Position numbers and translations under genes: made by a program. From the NCBI RefSeq assembly GCF_013368755.1, contig NC_049563.1, positions 3,472,001 to 3,536,000 on the forward strand: a stretch of DNA of 64,000 bases, given 5' to 3'. Source of the DNA: Talaromyces rugulosus (taxonomy: Eukaryota; Ascomycota; Eurotiomycetes; Eurotiales; Trichocomaceae). The notes under the pieces were generated by a model. That model was not told where the DNA came from. It worked only from the letters and a program-made list of their open reading frames with translations, and did no database searches. Below are positions 11,280 through 21,983 of the stretch, in pieces (position 1 is the stretch's first letter; every line of letters starts with the position of its first letter).

Positions 11280-12224
11280 TGTGACTATTACTTGGCCTGG
11301 GTACGTGGCTAGTCGTTCGTAGCGTGCGTGCTCCTGAAAACGGCATTACTAGTCATTCACTATTGGGGCCCATATTCTCAAATTTTGGCAAGCAGTCAAG
11401 AACTTCAAGGGAGGACCTTTAAAATCGTTGTATCAGCAACCAGCCCCTGTCCATGATGCATACTCGGAACGTTCATTGGGCCACTCTTGGTGCGGAACGG
11501 CTTCAAATGCCGTCTCAGTATGTTGATACCGAACGTCATCAGGTTGGTCCATAGCTTTGCCGAGAAATCTCTCTGTGGTCAAGATGAAAAAGGGGTTCTC
11601 CTTTCCTTCTAGGAGTGTCCACCGGGTATTGGACATTGTTGTGGTGCAGGAAATATTTGCAAGTTAGGGCAAGGTGTAGGTGATCGATATCAGGCAAATG
11701 TTTTACAATCTCGAGTACAATTTCAAATTGGCAAATCTCGAAATATGTTAAGTGGCGCATATGTAGTGAAGGAGAGTCTTCATCGAAGATGTTGGTGTCA
11801 AGCTTTTCGGACTTTGGCGGTGATGTAAGGGAACCGTTATTTCTTCACTTCTCTGACGTAGACAATCAGAAACTAAAGTCTGATCTCATATAATATCCTA
11901 GACTGGATCCTTCATACCAGTATTTACTGTTTGCCCCTGCATAAATCAAGAACAGTCAACATGACAATCAATATTTTAACATACTATCTACATGTACTAC
12001 TACGATGCAGTAAAAGTCTTACAACCTCTTCAATATTACCATTTACTCTATGACAGCTAACATGTAACTAAAAAGTACTGAAAGGCCCAAGCAACATCCG
12101 AGATTAACAAATCCCAATCCCATACACATTCAAGAGATATAAAAGATAAAAAGAAAAGAAAAGAAAACTCCGTGATTTTATTTTCTCAAAAGACTCCCCT
12201 CAAAACAAATCAAAAACAGACACT
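11280..12224. other. Intergenic region around a broken F-box gene
   Basis: Apart from the F-box relic listed separately (11433-11835), this stretch is AT-rich and holds nothing I can support. It separates the 3' end of the unknown gene from the 3' end of arp4. Confidence 0.4.
11433..11835 (-). pseudogene. F-box protein fragment with apparent frameshift
   Basis: On the minus strand, one frame from the ATG at 11760 encodes an F-box-like helix set, EIVLEIVKHLPDIDHLHLAL followed by TCKYFLHH. The frame then drifts into unrelated sequence and stops at 11539. Another frame starting next to that point (about 11636) reads SNTRWTLLEGKENPFF and continues to 11433, which is what would be expected to follow. 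There is no plausible intron at the junction. The simplest reading is a one-base frameshift in a short F-box gene. A very short real gene is possible but less likely. Confidence 0.4.
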
Positions 12225-13772
12225 TTACTTGCACCGCTTCTCAACAATGTTAGGACCATGCTCATCATACTCCTTCTTTGAAATCCACATTTGATGAAAC
12301 GTGCCCAAACTCGCCAGAATACTACCTCCAATCCACGAGCCAAAGCGGCGCTCGGCTGTGTTTCCAGGCGCGGATATGCGCACACGCGGGCTCGGGAACA
12401 TTTGCATTAGCTCCTGGTTCAGTCTGTCGTTGAAGCCGAAGATCAGACTGGATGCGCCGGTGACGACGACGTTTTGCAGCAGATGCGGGCGAATGTCGAC
12501 ATCGACGGCGCTGAGGGAGGCCTTGATCATTTCTGGGATGGTCTGCGCGGGTGTTGGCGCTTGGAACTCGGAGTCTGGGTCGGCGATGTGCGCTTTGGAG
12601 TCGAAGAGAGATTCGATGACGCGGTAGCGGTCCACGCCAAATGTCTGGTTGTAGCCATCGGGGAACTCGAAGGCTCGCCCGCTGCTTTTGGCCACTTCTT
12701 CGTTGGGCACGCCGTTGGGACCTAGGGAAGATAGTCGTCCCGGGCCAGGCCAGACTTGTACAACGCTCTCCTTGAACTCGGTCAGGGTTCGTTCCTCCAG
12801 CAGCCTTCTGTATGACGCGTCGGGAGCCTTTTCTGGATCGAAAGTCTTGTAAGTCGCCTGGGGACGTTGGCCAGGCTCGACGGCCGTTTTCGAAGAGATC
12901 AGGTAGTGCGGAGTGATCGTGATGGGCTGTGGTGAATTGGACTTGAAAGAAGCCCGGATTTGCGATGAAATGTAGTCACCTCCCAGGGGCGAGTGCTGAA
13001 CGCCACGCTTCAACACCATTCCATCGTGAACGGGGGTGATGGAAATATTGGAAGCGCCGATATCGATAACCAGTGCTGAAGCTTTCCCAGATGCGAATCT
13101 AAACACGGGTTAGTAATTAATTCCTAAAAAGACGTTTTTTGATCACAACTCACGCTACAAGGACTCCACTCTTGGCCAAGTAATATGCAGGTGTCCCCCA
13201 GTTCTCCATGGCAATCTCAACGGTTTTCTCACGCGCTTTTGCAGGGTTCCAGCCGCATTCTGTCATCAAAAGAGGGCTGTCGGCCAAGGGCTTCTCTTCT
13301 GTTTCAACGCCCTCCATATCGGCAGGCAATTCACCCTCTGGTACATCGTTCAGACCATTCAGCATTGGGTTTCCAGGCTTCTGTCCCGTCAAGCGGGATT
13401 TGAAAGAGTACTCCCAGAGTCTCTGAGCCATGTCCCAGTCCTCCACGATACCATCGCGGCCGACCGGGTTATGAATTGAAAGCCCCGGGCGAGGAGTCAC
13501 AAAGATATCATCGCCAAAAAGAAACTTTTCCGACTCTCCAGAGTATTTGCCGTAGTAGGTCGGAACAAGCGATTTGGGCGTGTCTTCGCCGGCGAAACCA
13601 GCGCGCGTGGTCGAGTAACCCGGGTCTAAAACAATGGCGGACACCTCGTCTAGTGTAGTCTATCAGTATAAATCCAAGTAATAACCGCGTGTTTCTGGCG
13701 ATAGGAGTAGAAAGTAGACAAGCACTTACCTCCGCCATATTCAGCAGCTGAAGGTGGAATGGAGGGGTTCAT
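12225..13772 (-). CDS. arp4: Actin-related protein 4 (Arp4)
   Basis: Minus-strand exons 13772-13730, 13649-13154 and 13098-12225 encode 470 aa, the usual Arp4 length. The first exon is only 43 nt ([14 protein letters not shown]) and splices to [14 protein letters not shown], the phosphate-1 loop of the actin fold. The second nucleotide loop ([13 protein letters not shown]) and the C-terminal actin motif ([15 protein letters not shown]) are present. Arp4-type insertions separate them. Role: Arp4 is a nuclear subunit shared by the NuA4 acetyltransferase and the INO80 and SWR1 remodellers, and it binds histones. It is divergent from the neighbouring Hep59-like gene, with 361 bp between the start codons. 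Confidence 0.96.
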
Positions 13773-14133
13773 CTTGGAGCAAGAGCTGGGTCTTCGCGAC
13801 TGTCAAGAGCTATGCCGCAATCTAAAAAATTCCCACAATTCACTACAAGCTAAGCGCTTGCATAGTATTATTAGTTCGGGAATCCACTGATTAAATAATT
13901 GACAAGGAGCTGTCGAGGCGGGCTGTTTGGGGAGTCTTTGCAGTTTTCGCGGTGGGCAAGTCGAGTTGTTTGAAGTTGGTGCCAACATGCGCCGGAAACT
14001 CTATTTCTCCATCCAGCGACGACCGAGCTTGACCCGTTCATTCTCCAAACCACTCTCAACGCAACGACATCGCAGCAACCCTGCCTCGCTTTATACACGC
14101 GCAGAAAAGCCATATTGCTATAATTTGCAGATA

Positions 14134-15278
14134 ATGGAGGCCGACGTCGCTCCGTCCCCCGTTGTATCGTTTCGCCCAGCCAAGAGGCAAAAGTATATGC
14201 GCAAGCGGCCGGCGAGCAATGACATGAGCCAAACGATGGCGGAGGAACACACAACAGCAGGACCAGAAAACTCTCTACAGGGACACACTTCGGATTCAAA
14301 TGACGATACGCCAAAAGTGATGCGGTTCCAAAAGCCTCGTCGACTACGAAAGGGCGGCATCGAGTTTTCCACCAGCAGGAAACAAGACCTCGAACAGGAC
14401 TCTCGACTCGAGTCTGCGCTTGTTGAAAACGCAGAGGCGGATCTGGTCAAGACCAAATTCGACCGGTTCACAGCTCGTACGGGACAGAAAGTAGACGTGG
14501 ACAAGCACATGTACGTCTCTCCATGCTTTATATTGCCTTGAAACAATGAATGGCGGTTGTTATTGCTATGTGGCGACTAACGAGATAAGGATGGAATATA
14601 TAGAATCCGAGCTGGCTAAGCGACAAAGTCATCGTCATGAAAATGACCAGACTCCAGCCGCTCACCGCGCTAACCGGCCATCAGATGCCCAGCACATCCC
14701 CAGTCACGCCATCTCACGCCGTGAGCCTGCTGCATTGGGCAAGCTCCACGAGATCGACCTTGGTCAGGAAGCGACACTGCAGAACATCGCTCGCACTGCA
14801 GCGGCGACACGGCGCATGGCCGGCGAGCCGTCCTCAGAGCAGTTGCAAGTGGGCAACAATGACTCGGGGTGGCGGAGCCGAGCGCGCAAGTATGAAGACG
14901 TTGAGCGCGACAGGCTGGTAGATGAGGTTCTACGAGAGAGCAAGTGTAAGCGATCGATTCCTGCCAACAAACTGATGTTCCCTGGCTGACTATTTTCTAG
15001 TGGATGTATACGATGAGCCAGAGCAAGACATCTCGCTGGGTGATCAAGCCGCAGATGACCGCATCGCTGATCAATTCCGACGAGACTTTATGGAGGCCAT
15101 CCAGAGTCGACGTCGAACAGCACGAGCTCGCGCTGCCACGAGTGCCAAAACTACTGCTACTAGCAGCAGCAGCAAAACAGCGAAACCAGAACCGCCACGG
15201 GGGCCCAAGCTCGGAGGAAGCCGCAGTGCGCGCGCTGCGATGCGAGAAATGCAGGAAAAAAGCAAAAAGCCGAGTTGA
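14134..15278 (+). CDS. Hep59/C9orf78 (Tls1) family splicing-associated protein
   Basis: Exons 14134-14510, 14590-14945 and 15001-15278 encode 336 aa. The joins give the family core in order: PRRLRKGGIEFS, then RFTARTGQKVDVDKHMMEYIE across the first junction, then LGKLHEIDLGQEATLQNI. These match the layout of human C9orf78 and fission yeast Tls1. The C-terminal part is basic and Ser/Ala-rich. Family knowledge: these nuclear proteins act with Brr2 in pre-mRNA splicing, and Tls1 affects splicing of telomere-protein transcripts. An upstream in-frame ATG at 13987 would add an Arg-rich stretch, but it lies in the shared promoter with arp4 and I prefer 14134. Confidence 0.85.
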
Positions 15279-16791
15279 GCAGGTCGACACGCTTGTAAAA
15301 GTTTGTCTACACACAAAGTCTACTACGCGCTGGCAATAATATGCCATGACGTGGCATCCACCGCATGTACATTGCAGTATGTACACCACAGTTGGAGAGT
15401 CATCAACCGCTGCACCGGGGCTGTGTTCTTGCTTCGCCTCATCCCATCGGCATCACCGCAACAGACACTGCTTTTCGTCGGCAGCAGGCCATAAGAGAGA
15501 CTATGCTTTGGATGGTTAAAACTTGACTCGGAACGACGACGATTCAGTCTGTTTCCTGGTTGGTTAGATAGAGTGTTGTGGAGAGTGCTGCCCGTCAATA
15601 TATATGAAATCGGTTATTTGAGTTCTGCTATTTATAGAGCAATCCAATTATTATTAAGAAAGTCGAGAGGATGGAGTCCTTCTTGTCGAGACCTTGTCGA
15701 AGACCAATAACAATGAAATGAATACAAACGACTTGTCGCAGACGAAGCGCCGAGTGGAAATGCAGGGGCGAGCAAAAGTTCTGGCCACCAGCCACCACCA
15801 GCCTGTTAAAACACTCCAAGCGGCTTGCCAAGGCGTCGGCCTGGCGTGTGAGCGCGGAGCCAGGCGATAATTGGCAGCGAGGCAGTGAGTCAGAAACGGA
15901 GCATTCCTTGGAAATGAGTTGGCGCCAGCGTGCGCGGGGCGTGTGGCGTTGTCCTAGACAGCCGGCCCACCGCAGCAGTGGGCGAGGTTTCAGAATTGGG
16001 CGCTGTAAGACTGCCTGCTGGATGTAACAATACCGAGCCCCTGGAGAGAGTGACGCTAAGGAGGTGGGTGGGTGTGCTTGTGACTCGAGTGCTGTCGCTT
16101 GTCGGTCTGCACAGAGCACGCAGTGCGGATAGAGATACTCGCATACTCGAGAATGGAGAGGTCTCAGGCGACTAAGAAATAGGAAAGGGAGAATAATAAT
16201 GAAAGCGATCGGCGAGTCCAGAACAATAGCCGCCTCTAGACTGCGGCCTACGCGCTAGTCGCTGGCCGTAATACCGGTCGGTATCGCGTGGTACGCGCCC
16301 TCGCGCTCCGCCAACGGGCTGCCATACCGGGACGCTTTACCGGCCCGATACGTACCAGAAAACGGCCGCCGGGTACTGCCACAATACGGGGGCAATACCG
16401 CCAGTGCGTCGGCGATCAAAACAATAGCGTGGGCATTTGCTCTCTCTCTCTCTCTCTCTGGTCTTGTTTTTCCACACGCACCTTTCCTCTCTATACCCAA
16501 TTCTTCCCTGCATCGGTCTTTCGTTTTTCTGCATATCCCTTCCTCTCGCTACTCTCGCTACAAACGCGCTCGCTCTCGCTTATCCGTTATTATCCTTTGT
16601 TACATTGTATTGTCTCTTGTCTCAAGAGTCTCGTTTGACGGACAAACCATGTGTTTGCTCTGATCGATCCTCGTCCACATCCCATTCTTGACTAGCACGA
16701 CTATTGCTGCTCTCCCTTTTAATTATCGACATCTTCTTCCCGCAGGTTGACCCTGCCATTTTTCTTCTTCGACTTACTCCAAACTAATAAT
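15279..16791. other. Long intergenic region and leader of the FLC-like gene
   Basis: There are 1.5 kb without a supportable gene. Four copies of ATACCG (either strand) lie between 16271 and 16400, the first two as an inverted pair with a 2-bp spacer. A CT microsatellite at 16440-16459 and a long pyrimidine-rich stretch to about 16780 follow, as expected for a strong promoter and leader. Confidence 0.5.
16440..16459 (+). repeat. CT dinucleotide microsatellite
   Basis: An uninterrupted (CT)n run of about 20 bases opens a pyrimidine-rich leader upstream of the FLC-like gene. CT-rich leaders are common near transcription starts of highly expressed fungal genes. Confidence 0.9.
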
Positions 16792-18996
16792 ATGCGCGTC
16801 CTGGGAACAACGGCCGCGGCCGTTGTCGCTCTCTTGCACCTGCCTTTGCATGTTCTCGCCACTGACGTCCTCAAAACCGACGGATATTCTCTCTGTTCTG
16901 CGAGTTCGGCAATCAAAGTCCAGCAATTCAGCATCCAGTTCGACCGCTCCACCAAAAAAATCGATTTCAATGTCGCCGGTACTAGTGAAAAGGTGCAGAA
17001 TGTCACTGCTTCCTTGGTCGTATCAGCCTACGGGAAACAGGTCTACGAAAAGGACTTCAAGCCATGCGATGCAGACACTTATGTGAAGGAGCTTTGTCCT
17101 CTACCCTCCGGTGACTTTGCTGCTTCAGGTTCACAGTCAGTGTCGTCCGATTATGCGGACATGATTCCTTCAATAGCATTTTCCGTCCCCGATCTCGAAG
17201 GTGATGCAAGGCTCGAACTCAAAAATGCCGACACCAATGAGGAGGTGGCCTGCATTGAGTCGGGCGTCACAAACGGCAAGACCATTCAGCTGCCCGCTGT
17301 GTCGTATGCCGCCGTTGGCATAATTGCCGCTTCCTTAGCATTAAGCGGACTCACAGCTTTGGGAACAGCAGGCCATCCTGGCTCTGCCTCCTCCAGTCCT
17401 GGCTTTGGCGAGGTTGTCGGTTGGTTTCAAACAATGGCCACTGGCGGCATGTTGAGCGTGCCGTATCCCCCTGTCTATCGCAACTTTGCCTCCAACTTTG
17501 CCTTTACTACCGGTCTAGTTCCGTGGTCTCAAATGCAGAACTCTATCGATAATTTCCGAAACAGCACGGGCGGCAACCTGACAGAAAACAGCTATAAATA
17601 CCTCCTGAATTCCAATCTGACTTATGACGGCGATTCCTCCACCACCAAGCGTGCCCTATCTGGACTGTTTGAACGCGCCCTCTTGTTCTCTCGGGATGTG
17701 TCAACTTCGGTGAATGGTACAGGGAACGCAACTGCCAATGCCACGGAGAGTGGCATTCAAGGCACGATCAAGGGTATTGCAGCATATTCCGAGCAGCTGT
17801 CCATCCCCTCGTCCAGTATCTTCATGACCGTGCTCTTGTTTTTCGCTCTCGTTATCGCCGCCATTGCTGTAGGAATATTGCTTCTCAAGGTGATCCTGGA
17901 AACCTGGGCCTTGTACGGGTCCTTCCCGGCCAGTCTCACCAATTTCCGAAAGCATTACTGGGGGTTGCTTGGTAGAACTGTCACCAACTTGATTCTCGTC
18001 GTCTATGGGATCTGGGTAATCTATTGTGTCTATCAATTCACTCGCGGTGATTCGTGGGCTGCCACATTGTTAGCCGCCTTGACTCTCGCTGCCTTTACTG
18101 CCGTTTTGGTAGCTTTCACGGTCAGGATTGCCATCCTTGCTCGTCGCTACAAAAAGTCCGAGGGAGATGCAGGCGTACTTTATGAAGACCAGAAGGTTTG
18201 GCGCCGCTACAGTCTCTTCTACGACAACTACAAGAAAGACTATTGGTTTATCTTCGTCCCCGCGATTATCTACATGCTTGTCAAGGGCTGCATCATTGCC
18301 GGTGGTGACGGCCACGGCCTTGTTCAGACCGGTGGCCAATTGGTCGTTGAATCCCTCATGCTGATCCTCTTGCTGTGGACCCGGCCTTATGTGGCCAAGT
18401 CTGGGCAATGGATCAACTTGGTCATCCAGGTTGTCCGCGTCCTCTCCGTCGTGTGCATTTTGATCTTCGTCCAAGAACTGGGCTTTTCGAAAACAACCAA
18501 GACGATCACGGGAATTGTCCTTATCGCCGTGCAATCCACCCTCACGGGTATTCTGGCTATTCTCATTGCCATCAATGCCTTGATCAACTGTATCCGAACA
18601 AACCCTCACGCCAAGTTGAGGCAGAACAATGGTACTTTACCGGAGCCCTCGCCCCCTTTTTTGAGAAGCAGTACTAACACCACATTAGAAAAAGGTGATG
18701 ATTTCGACAACCTAACCGCCCTCGATGCGCGAAACTCACTCCTCATGGACGCCCCCCGTTCCCGAGCCGACGTGTACGAGGCCGGCAAATACAACTATGC
18801 CGGACCTTTTGAACCATACAGCGATCACACCCCTGCCTCGCACGCCAGAGAAAAGAGTACCGATCGTCTGATTTCCCGCGGTGACTCGGCCTATCGCGAT
18901 AGCCAGCAGAGTCTGCACCACGGCATCAGCCGGGATCGCAGTCCCACTCCCGAGGAAATGCATCGTCAGCCTCAATCACATGGAGTTGCATATTAA
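16792..18996 (+). CDS. FLC/TRP-like membrane protein (flavin carrier family)
   Basis: An intronless gene of 734 aa. A signal peptide covers about residues 1-22 (ending LHVLA). A luminal ML-like domain of about 140 residues follows, with Cys residues spaced as in the family. Then come about nine membrane segments forming the TRP-like domain (for example WGLLGRTVTNLILVVYGIW, then LVVESLMLILLLWTRPYVAK). Several N-glycosylation sequons lie in the loop before the main membrane block (NGTGNATANAT). The cytosolic tail is Ser/Arg-rich. Family knowledge: FLC proteins affect FAD import into the ER, cell-wall integrity and calcium homeostasis; true transport specificity is debated. Aspergilli have several paralogues and I cannot assign which one this is. 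Confidence 0.93.
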   Translation: MRVLGTTAAAVVALLHLPLHVLATDVLKTDGYSLCSASSAIKVQQFSIQFDRSTKKIDFNVAGTSEKVQNVTASLVVSAYGKQVYEKDFKPCDADTYVKELCPLPSGDFAASGSQSVSSDYADMIPSIAFSVPDLEGDARLELKNADTNEEVACIESGVTNGKTIQLPAVSYAAVGIIAASLALSGLTALGTAGHPGSASSSPGFGEVVGWFQTMATGGMLSVPYPPVYRNFASNFAFTTGLVPWSQMQNSIDNFRNSTGGNLTENSYKYLLNSNLTYDGDSSTTKRALSGLFERALLFSRDVSTSVNGTGNATANATESGIQGTIKGIAAYSEQLSIPSSSIFMTVLLFFALVIAAIAVGILLLKVILETWALYGSFPASLTNFRKHYWGLLGRTVTNLILVVYGIWVIYCVYQFTRGDSWAATLLAALTLAAFTAVLVAFTVRIAILARRYKKSEGDAGVLYEDQKVWRRYSLFYDNYKKDYWFIFVPAIIYMLVKGCIIAGGDGHGLVQTGGQLVVESLMLILLLWTRPYVAKSGQWINLVIQVVRVLSVVCILIFVQELGFSKTTKTITGIVLIAVQSTLTGILAILIAINALINCIRTNPHAKLRQNNGTLPEPSPPFLRSSTNTTLEKGDDFDNLTALDARNSLLMDAPRSRADVYEAGKYNYAGPFEPYSDHTPASHAREKSTDRLISRGDSAYRDSQQSLHHGISRDRSPTPEEMHRQPQSHGVAY

Positions 18997-19344
18997 AGCG
19001 AAAAAAAGAAAAAAAACTAAACAGCCAGTCAGCTAGCCAATCAGCATAGCGCCTTCAGCGGCATTTTCTTGCATGTAATAGCAAGCGATTTTGTTTCTTT
19101 CTTCTTTTTTTTTGGTTGTTAAAATATTTCAATTTAGATCTGTTTTATTGTTCGCTGTACACTCTTTTAAACATAATGGTTTAGGTTGGCTGGAATATCA
19201 AGATTTCTCTTTTACATTTTTCCCTCATACATCAATTGATTTAGTGCCACGTAAATCAGGAGATCTAATTTGTCCATTATGATATTGAAATATGATTATG
19301 ACGCTACATATATTACTTTGCAAACTTAATGTGTAAATCTCTCT
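18997..19344. other. Convergent intergenic region, FLC-like gene and dpb2
   Basis: This is AT-rich, with T- and A-runs suited to 3' ends on both strands. There is no gene. Confidence 0.6.
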
Positions 19345-21558
19345 CTAGTTCCGCCTCTGTCTCACTTTGGCCCTGTTTCTCAAAATATCATACTCCAACC
19401 ACGTCGCCGGCCCACGCTTCCCGTCTGATAGCAATCTGCCAGGGTTCATGACATGGCAGCCCTCGTACGTGATGGCAAAGGGCGGAGACTCGCTGTCTGC
19501 CAGCACGAGAGCTGTCGGTAAAGGGTATAGCTGTACGGACGAGGCATAGTCCCATAGAACGGGCCGTGTCGAGAGCGGGAATGGGGATAGGTTTCCCTGG
19601 TCCAAAACTGTCTTGACTAGCTTGCGCACAGAGGACTGAGGGTCCTGTTCTGTGTTGTCGTTGTTGTCTGCGCCGTCAACGACCATGCTATCGATATTAG
19701 CATCGCCTGGCGCGCGTTTAGACGATGGCTGTGCTGCATCGGTCCGTTTAGAGAAATTTACACTGGTCCGTCGTAGTCGGCCGGAAATGTCGTCTCGGAA
19801 AACAACAATTTCATGGACAGGTCCGAAGAGGGAGATCCGAGCCGGGTTGGATGTCCAGATGGCTTCTCCGGATGCAGATTTGGTGCCCTGGGCATCAGAC
19901 TCGCTGTTGGCAGTGGAAAAGGCACGCTTCACTCGGGATGTGAATAGCTCGGGGATCGTTTTGCGCGGAATCGGACTGGCAGCGCCAGCAGAGAATGTTG
20001 ATACCCACGGATCATTATCCCCAGGAACGAAGACGAACGTCGTATGGCGCAGCAGAGCCGGGAACTCGGAAAGGAGTGAGGCTAGAGTATCGAAGCACTC
20101 TTTATATTCGATTCCATTTCCACCACTGCTTTGGCCAAACCCTGCCTTTTCGATAAAATTCCCAATCAAGACAAAGCCCAGGGGTAGCTCTTCAAAAGGC
20201 ATCGAATCATATGTCTTGAACACATGTCTCAAGGCGTCAAAGGTCATCATGTTATCCAAATTGACCTCCCCCAGAACAACCATGTTTCGCCGTCCACTTT
20301 CGTTCGCGCTGAGCTCGTTGTGTCGCAGGCACCTGGCTTCGAGCTTTCTCATACGCTGGCCCAAGGCACGCTCACTTCCAACGCCTAGGAAATCAATCCA
20401 GCCAAATCCACCACTAGTCCCGATGTCTCCGATGGAATGAATAGTGCTCACTCCAAGAGTCATCTCTCGTCTTTCACAAGGCGGCCCAGCAATCGATATA
20501 CCCAAGAATTTACCGCCTATCGCACCTCCAATACCACTGTTTCCTCCCAAGACAGATCCTCGTACTATTTCTTCTTCTTCATAAATGCCGTCGACCAGGA
20601 CCATCATACCGGGAGAAAACCAGGCCCCATCTTCAGGAACAGGGCGAGCATGAGTCAAGTCCAGAACGATAGTTCCGGTCAAATCAGTCAGCGATAATTC
20701 CCCGGTTGGCGAAATAGACAGGAGCCCCAGCAATAAATGCGGAGTGCCACTTCTTCCGAGTAAATTCACGATTGGTGATATTTTGTATGATTGGGTCACG
20801 TTGCTTGCAAACGACGAGGTTTGAAAGGACTCATTTCGGAGTAGTCGCTGGTGAACCAAGTTATGTCGATCCCTCCACAGGGTAATCTGGTGGCTAGGCT
20901 GAGGAAAGAGAGATGGGCTGGCAGTTGACGTTTCAAAGTGTTTGTTCTTGGGGTTATATGTCAAACGAGGCTGATCAAATGCGTTAATAACTTTCATCCA
21001 CCTTCTAGGGTCGCTGTCATCGGTATCATCATTATCATCCTCCGCGGTGGGCGTGCCCATATCATCAGTGTTGCTTGTCACGGCCGAGCCTTTTCTTTGC
21101 AGGCTTGGTCGGTCTTCTCTCTCCATCACTTTGCCGGGTACAACCCTGCCATTAACCATATTGCTTTCCATTGTCTGAAGAATCGTTTTTATAGAGGCGC
21201 CATTGCCCTCCTCGACAATGACGCCGCCACCGTTCTTTCGCCAGATCTTTGCGACCTCGTCCAGCAGCCGCTCAGCAAGGCCTTCTTCGCGCCATTTGGA
21301 ACCGCAATTCTTGCCCACAAATGTTGCCAGTACTTGCAAGGAGTTTGATGAGATAGTCAGGTTATGCTTTCTGGTAAAGGTTCGAAAGGCCACAGGGCGA
21401 AGTAGTGCCGGCGGGAGAAGGACGGGGAGAATCGTGGATTTTCCGTTGATTGCACTGGGTTTTCCTGAGCGCACTGGCCTCGCAGGTGTGCCGAATGCTG
21501 GAGAAGACGAAGGAATCACATCTGAGGCTGGTGCAAGCGTCACTGCTGGTTTATCCAT
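19345..21558 (-). CDS. dpb2: DNA polymerase epsilon subunit B
   Basis: An intronless gene of 737 aa starting at the ATG at 21558. An N-terminal helical region (about residues 50-150) includes RTFTRKHNLTISSNSLQVLA, typical of the Dpb2 N-terminus that contacts the CMG helicase. It is followed by an acidic linker (EDDNDDTDD). The inactive calcineurin-like phosphoesterase/OB part includes SPTGELSLTDLTGTI, VVLGEVNLDN and VFVPGDNDPW. Role: the essential non-catalytic subunit of the leading-strand polymerase. It is head to head with the NASP histone chaperone gene across a 425-bp promoter with two ACGCGT boxes. Confidence 0.96.
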   Translation of the reverse strand: MDKPAVTLAPASDVIPSSSPAFGTPARPVRSGKPSAINGKSTILPVLLPPALLRPVAFRTFTRKHNLTISSNSLQVLATFVGKNCGSKWREEGLAERLLDEVAKIWRKNGGGVIVEEGNGASIKTILQTMESNMVNGRVVPGKVMEREDRPSLQRKGSAVTSNTDDMGTPTAEDDNDDTDDSDPRRWMKVINAFDQPRLTYNPKNKHFETSTASPSLFPQPSHQITLWRDRHNLVHQRLLRNESFQTSSFASNVTQSYKISPIVNLLGRSGTPHLLLGLLSISPTGELSLTDLTGTIVLDLTHARPVPEDGAWFSPGMMVLVDGIYEEEEIVRGSVLGGNSGIGGAIGGKFLGISIAGPPCERREMTLGVSTIHSIGDIGTSGGFGWIDFLGVGSERALGQRMRKLEARCLRHNELSANESGRRNMVVLGEVNLDNMMTFDALRHVFKTYDSMPFEELPLGFVLIGNFIEKAGFGQSSGGNGIEYKECFDTLASLLSEFPALLRHTTFVFVPGDNDPWVSTFSAGAASPIPRKTIPELFTSRVKRAFSTANSESDAQGTKSASGEAIWTSNPARISLFGPVHEIVVFRDDISGRLRRTSVNFSKRTDAAQPSSKRAPGDANIDSMVVDGADNNDNTEQDPQSSVRKLVKTVLDQGNLSPFPLSTRPVLWDYASSVQLYPLPTALVLADSESPPFAITYEGCHVMNPGRLLSDGKRGPATWLEYDILRNRAKVRQRRN

Positions 21559-21761
21559 CTTTGCTCGTTGTCCGATGCGGGGAAGCTGTCACCAAAACAC
21601 CCAAGTCAAGGAAGGGTAGGGCTCAATTCACGCAAATAAAAGCCTCGTATAAAATAAAAACCGGAATCAAGCCCAGGACATCTTCATACACACGAAAGCG
21701 TAATGGCATCACCTGAGCTGACATAGAATTTGTCGACATTGCAATTTGCATCTCCTCCGCA

Positions 21762-21778
21762 ACGCGTGCTTTACGCGT
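21762..21778. promoter_or_regulatory. Paired MCB-like boxes in the dpb2/NASP shared promoter
   Basis: Two perfect ACGCGT hexamers lie 11 bp apart (21762-21767 and 21773-21778), between divergent genes for a replicative polymerase subunit and a histone chaperone. In yeasts such pairs bind MBF and switch genes on at G1/S. The regulation is inferred, not shown. Confidence 0.6.
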
Positions 21779-21983
21779 CTGGATTGCACGTGTGGGTCCC
21801 TACTTAAACCTAATACGGTTTAGTGCCGTTCTCGTCCCTCGCATCGTATACTTATTACTTGCATCTTTCTCTTGATTCCATGTTGCGCCAACCATCGTGA
21901 CCTGTCAAACATCACTTTACAGACCCTTGAACGAGGAAATTCGCGATCTGTATTCCTCACCCTTGGCAGATCAAATTACAACC

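Noticed and set aside
13987..14133. Upstream in-frame ATG for the Hep59-like gene
   Set aside because: It would add an Arg/Ser stretch not expected in the family and lies in the short shared promoter with arp4.
18070..18609. 179-codon minus frame inside the FLC-like gene
   Set aside because: Antisense shadow of a conserved membrane-protein gene; the peptide is low-complexity Asp/Gly-rich and shows no domain.
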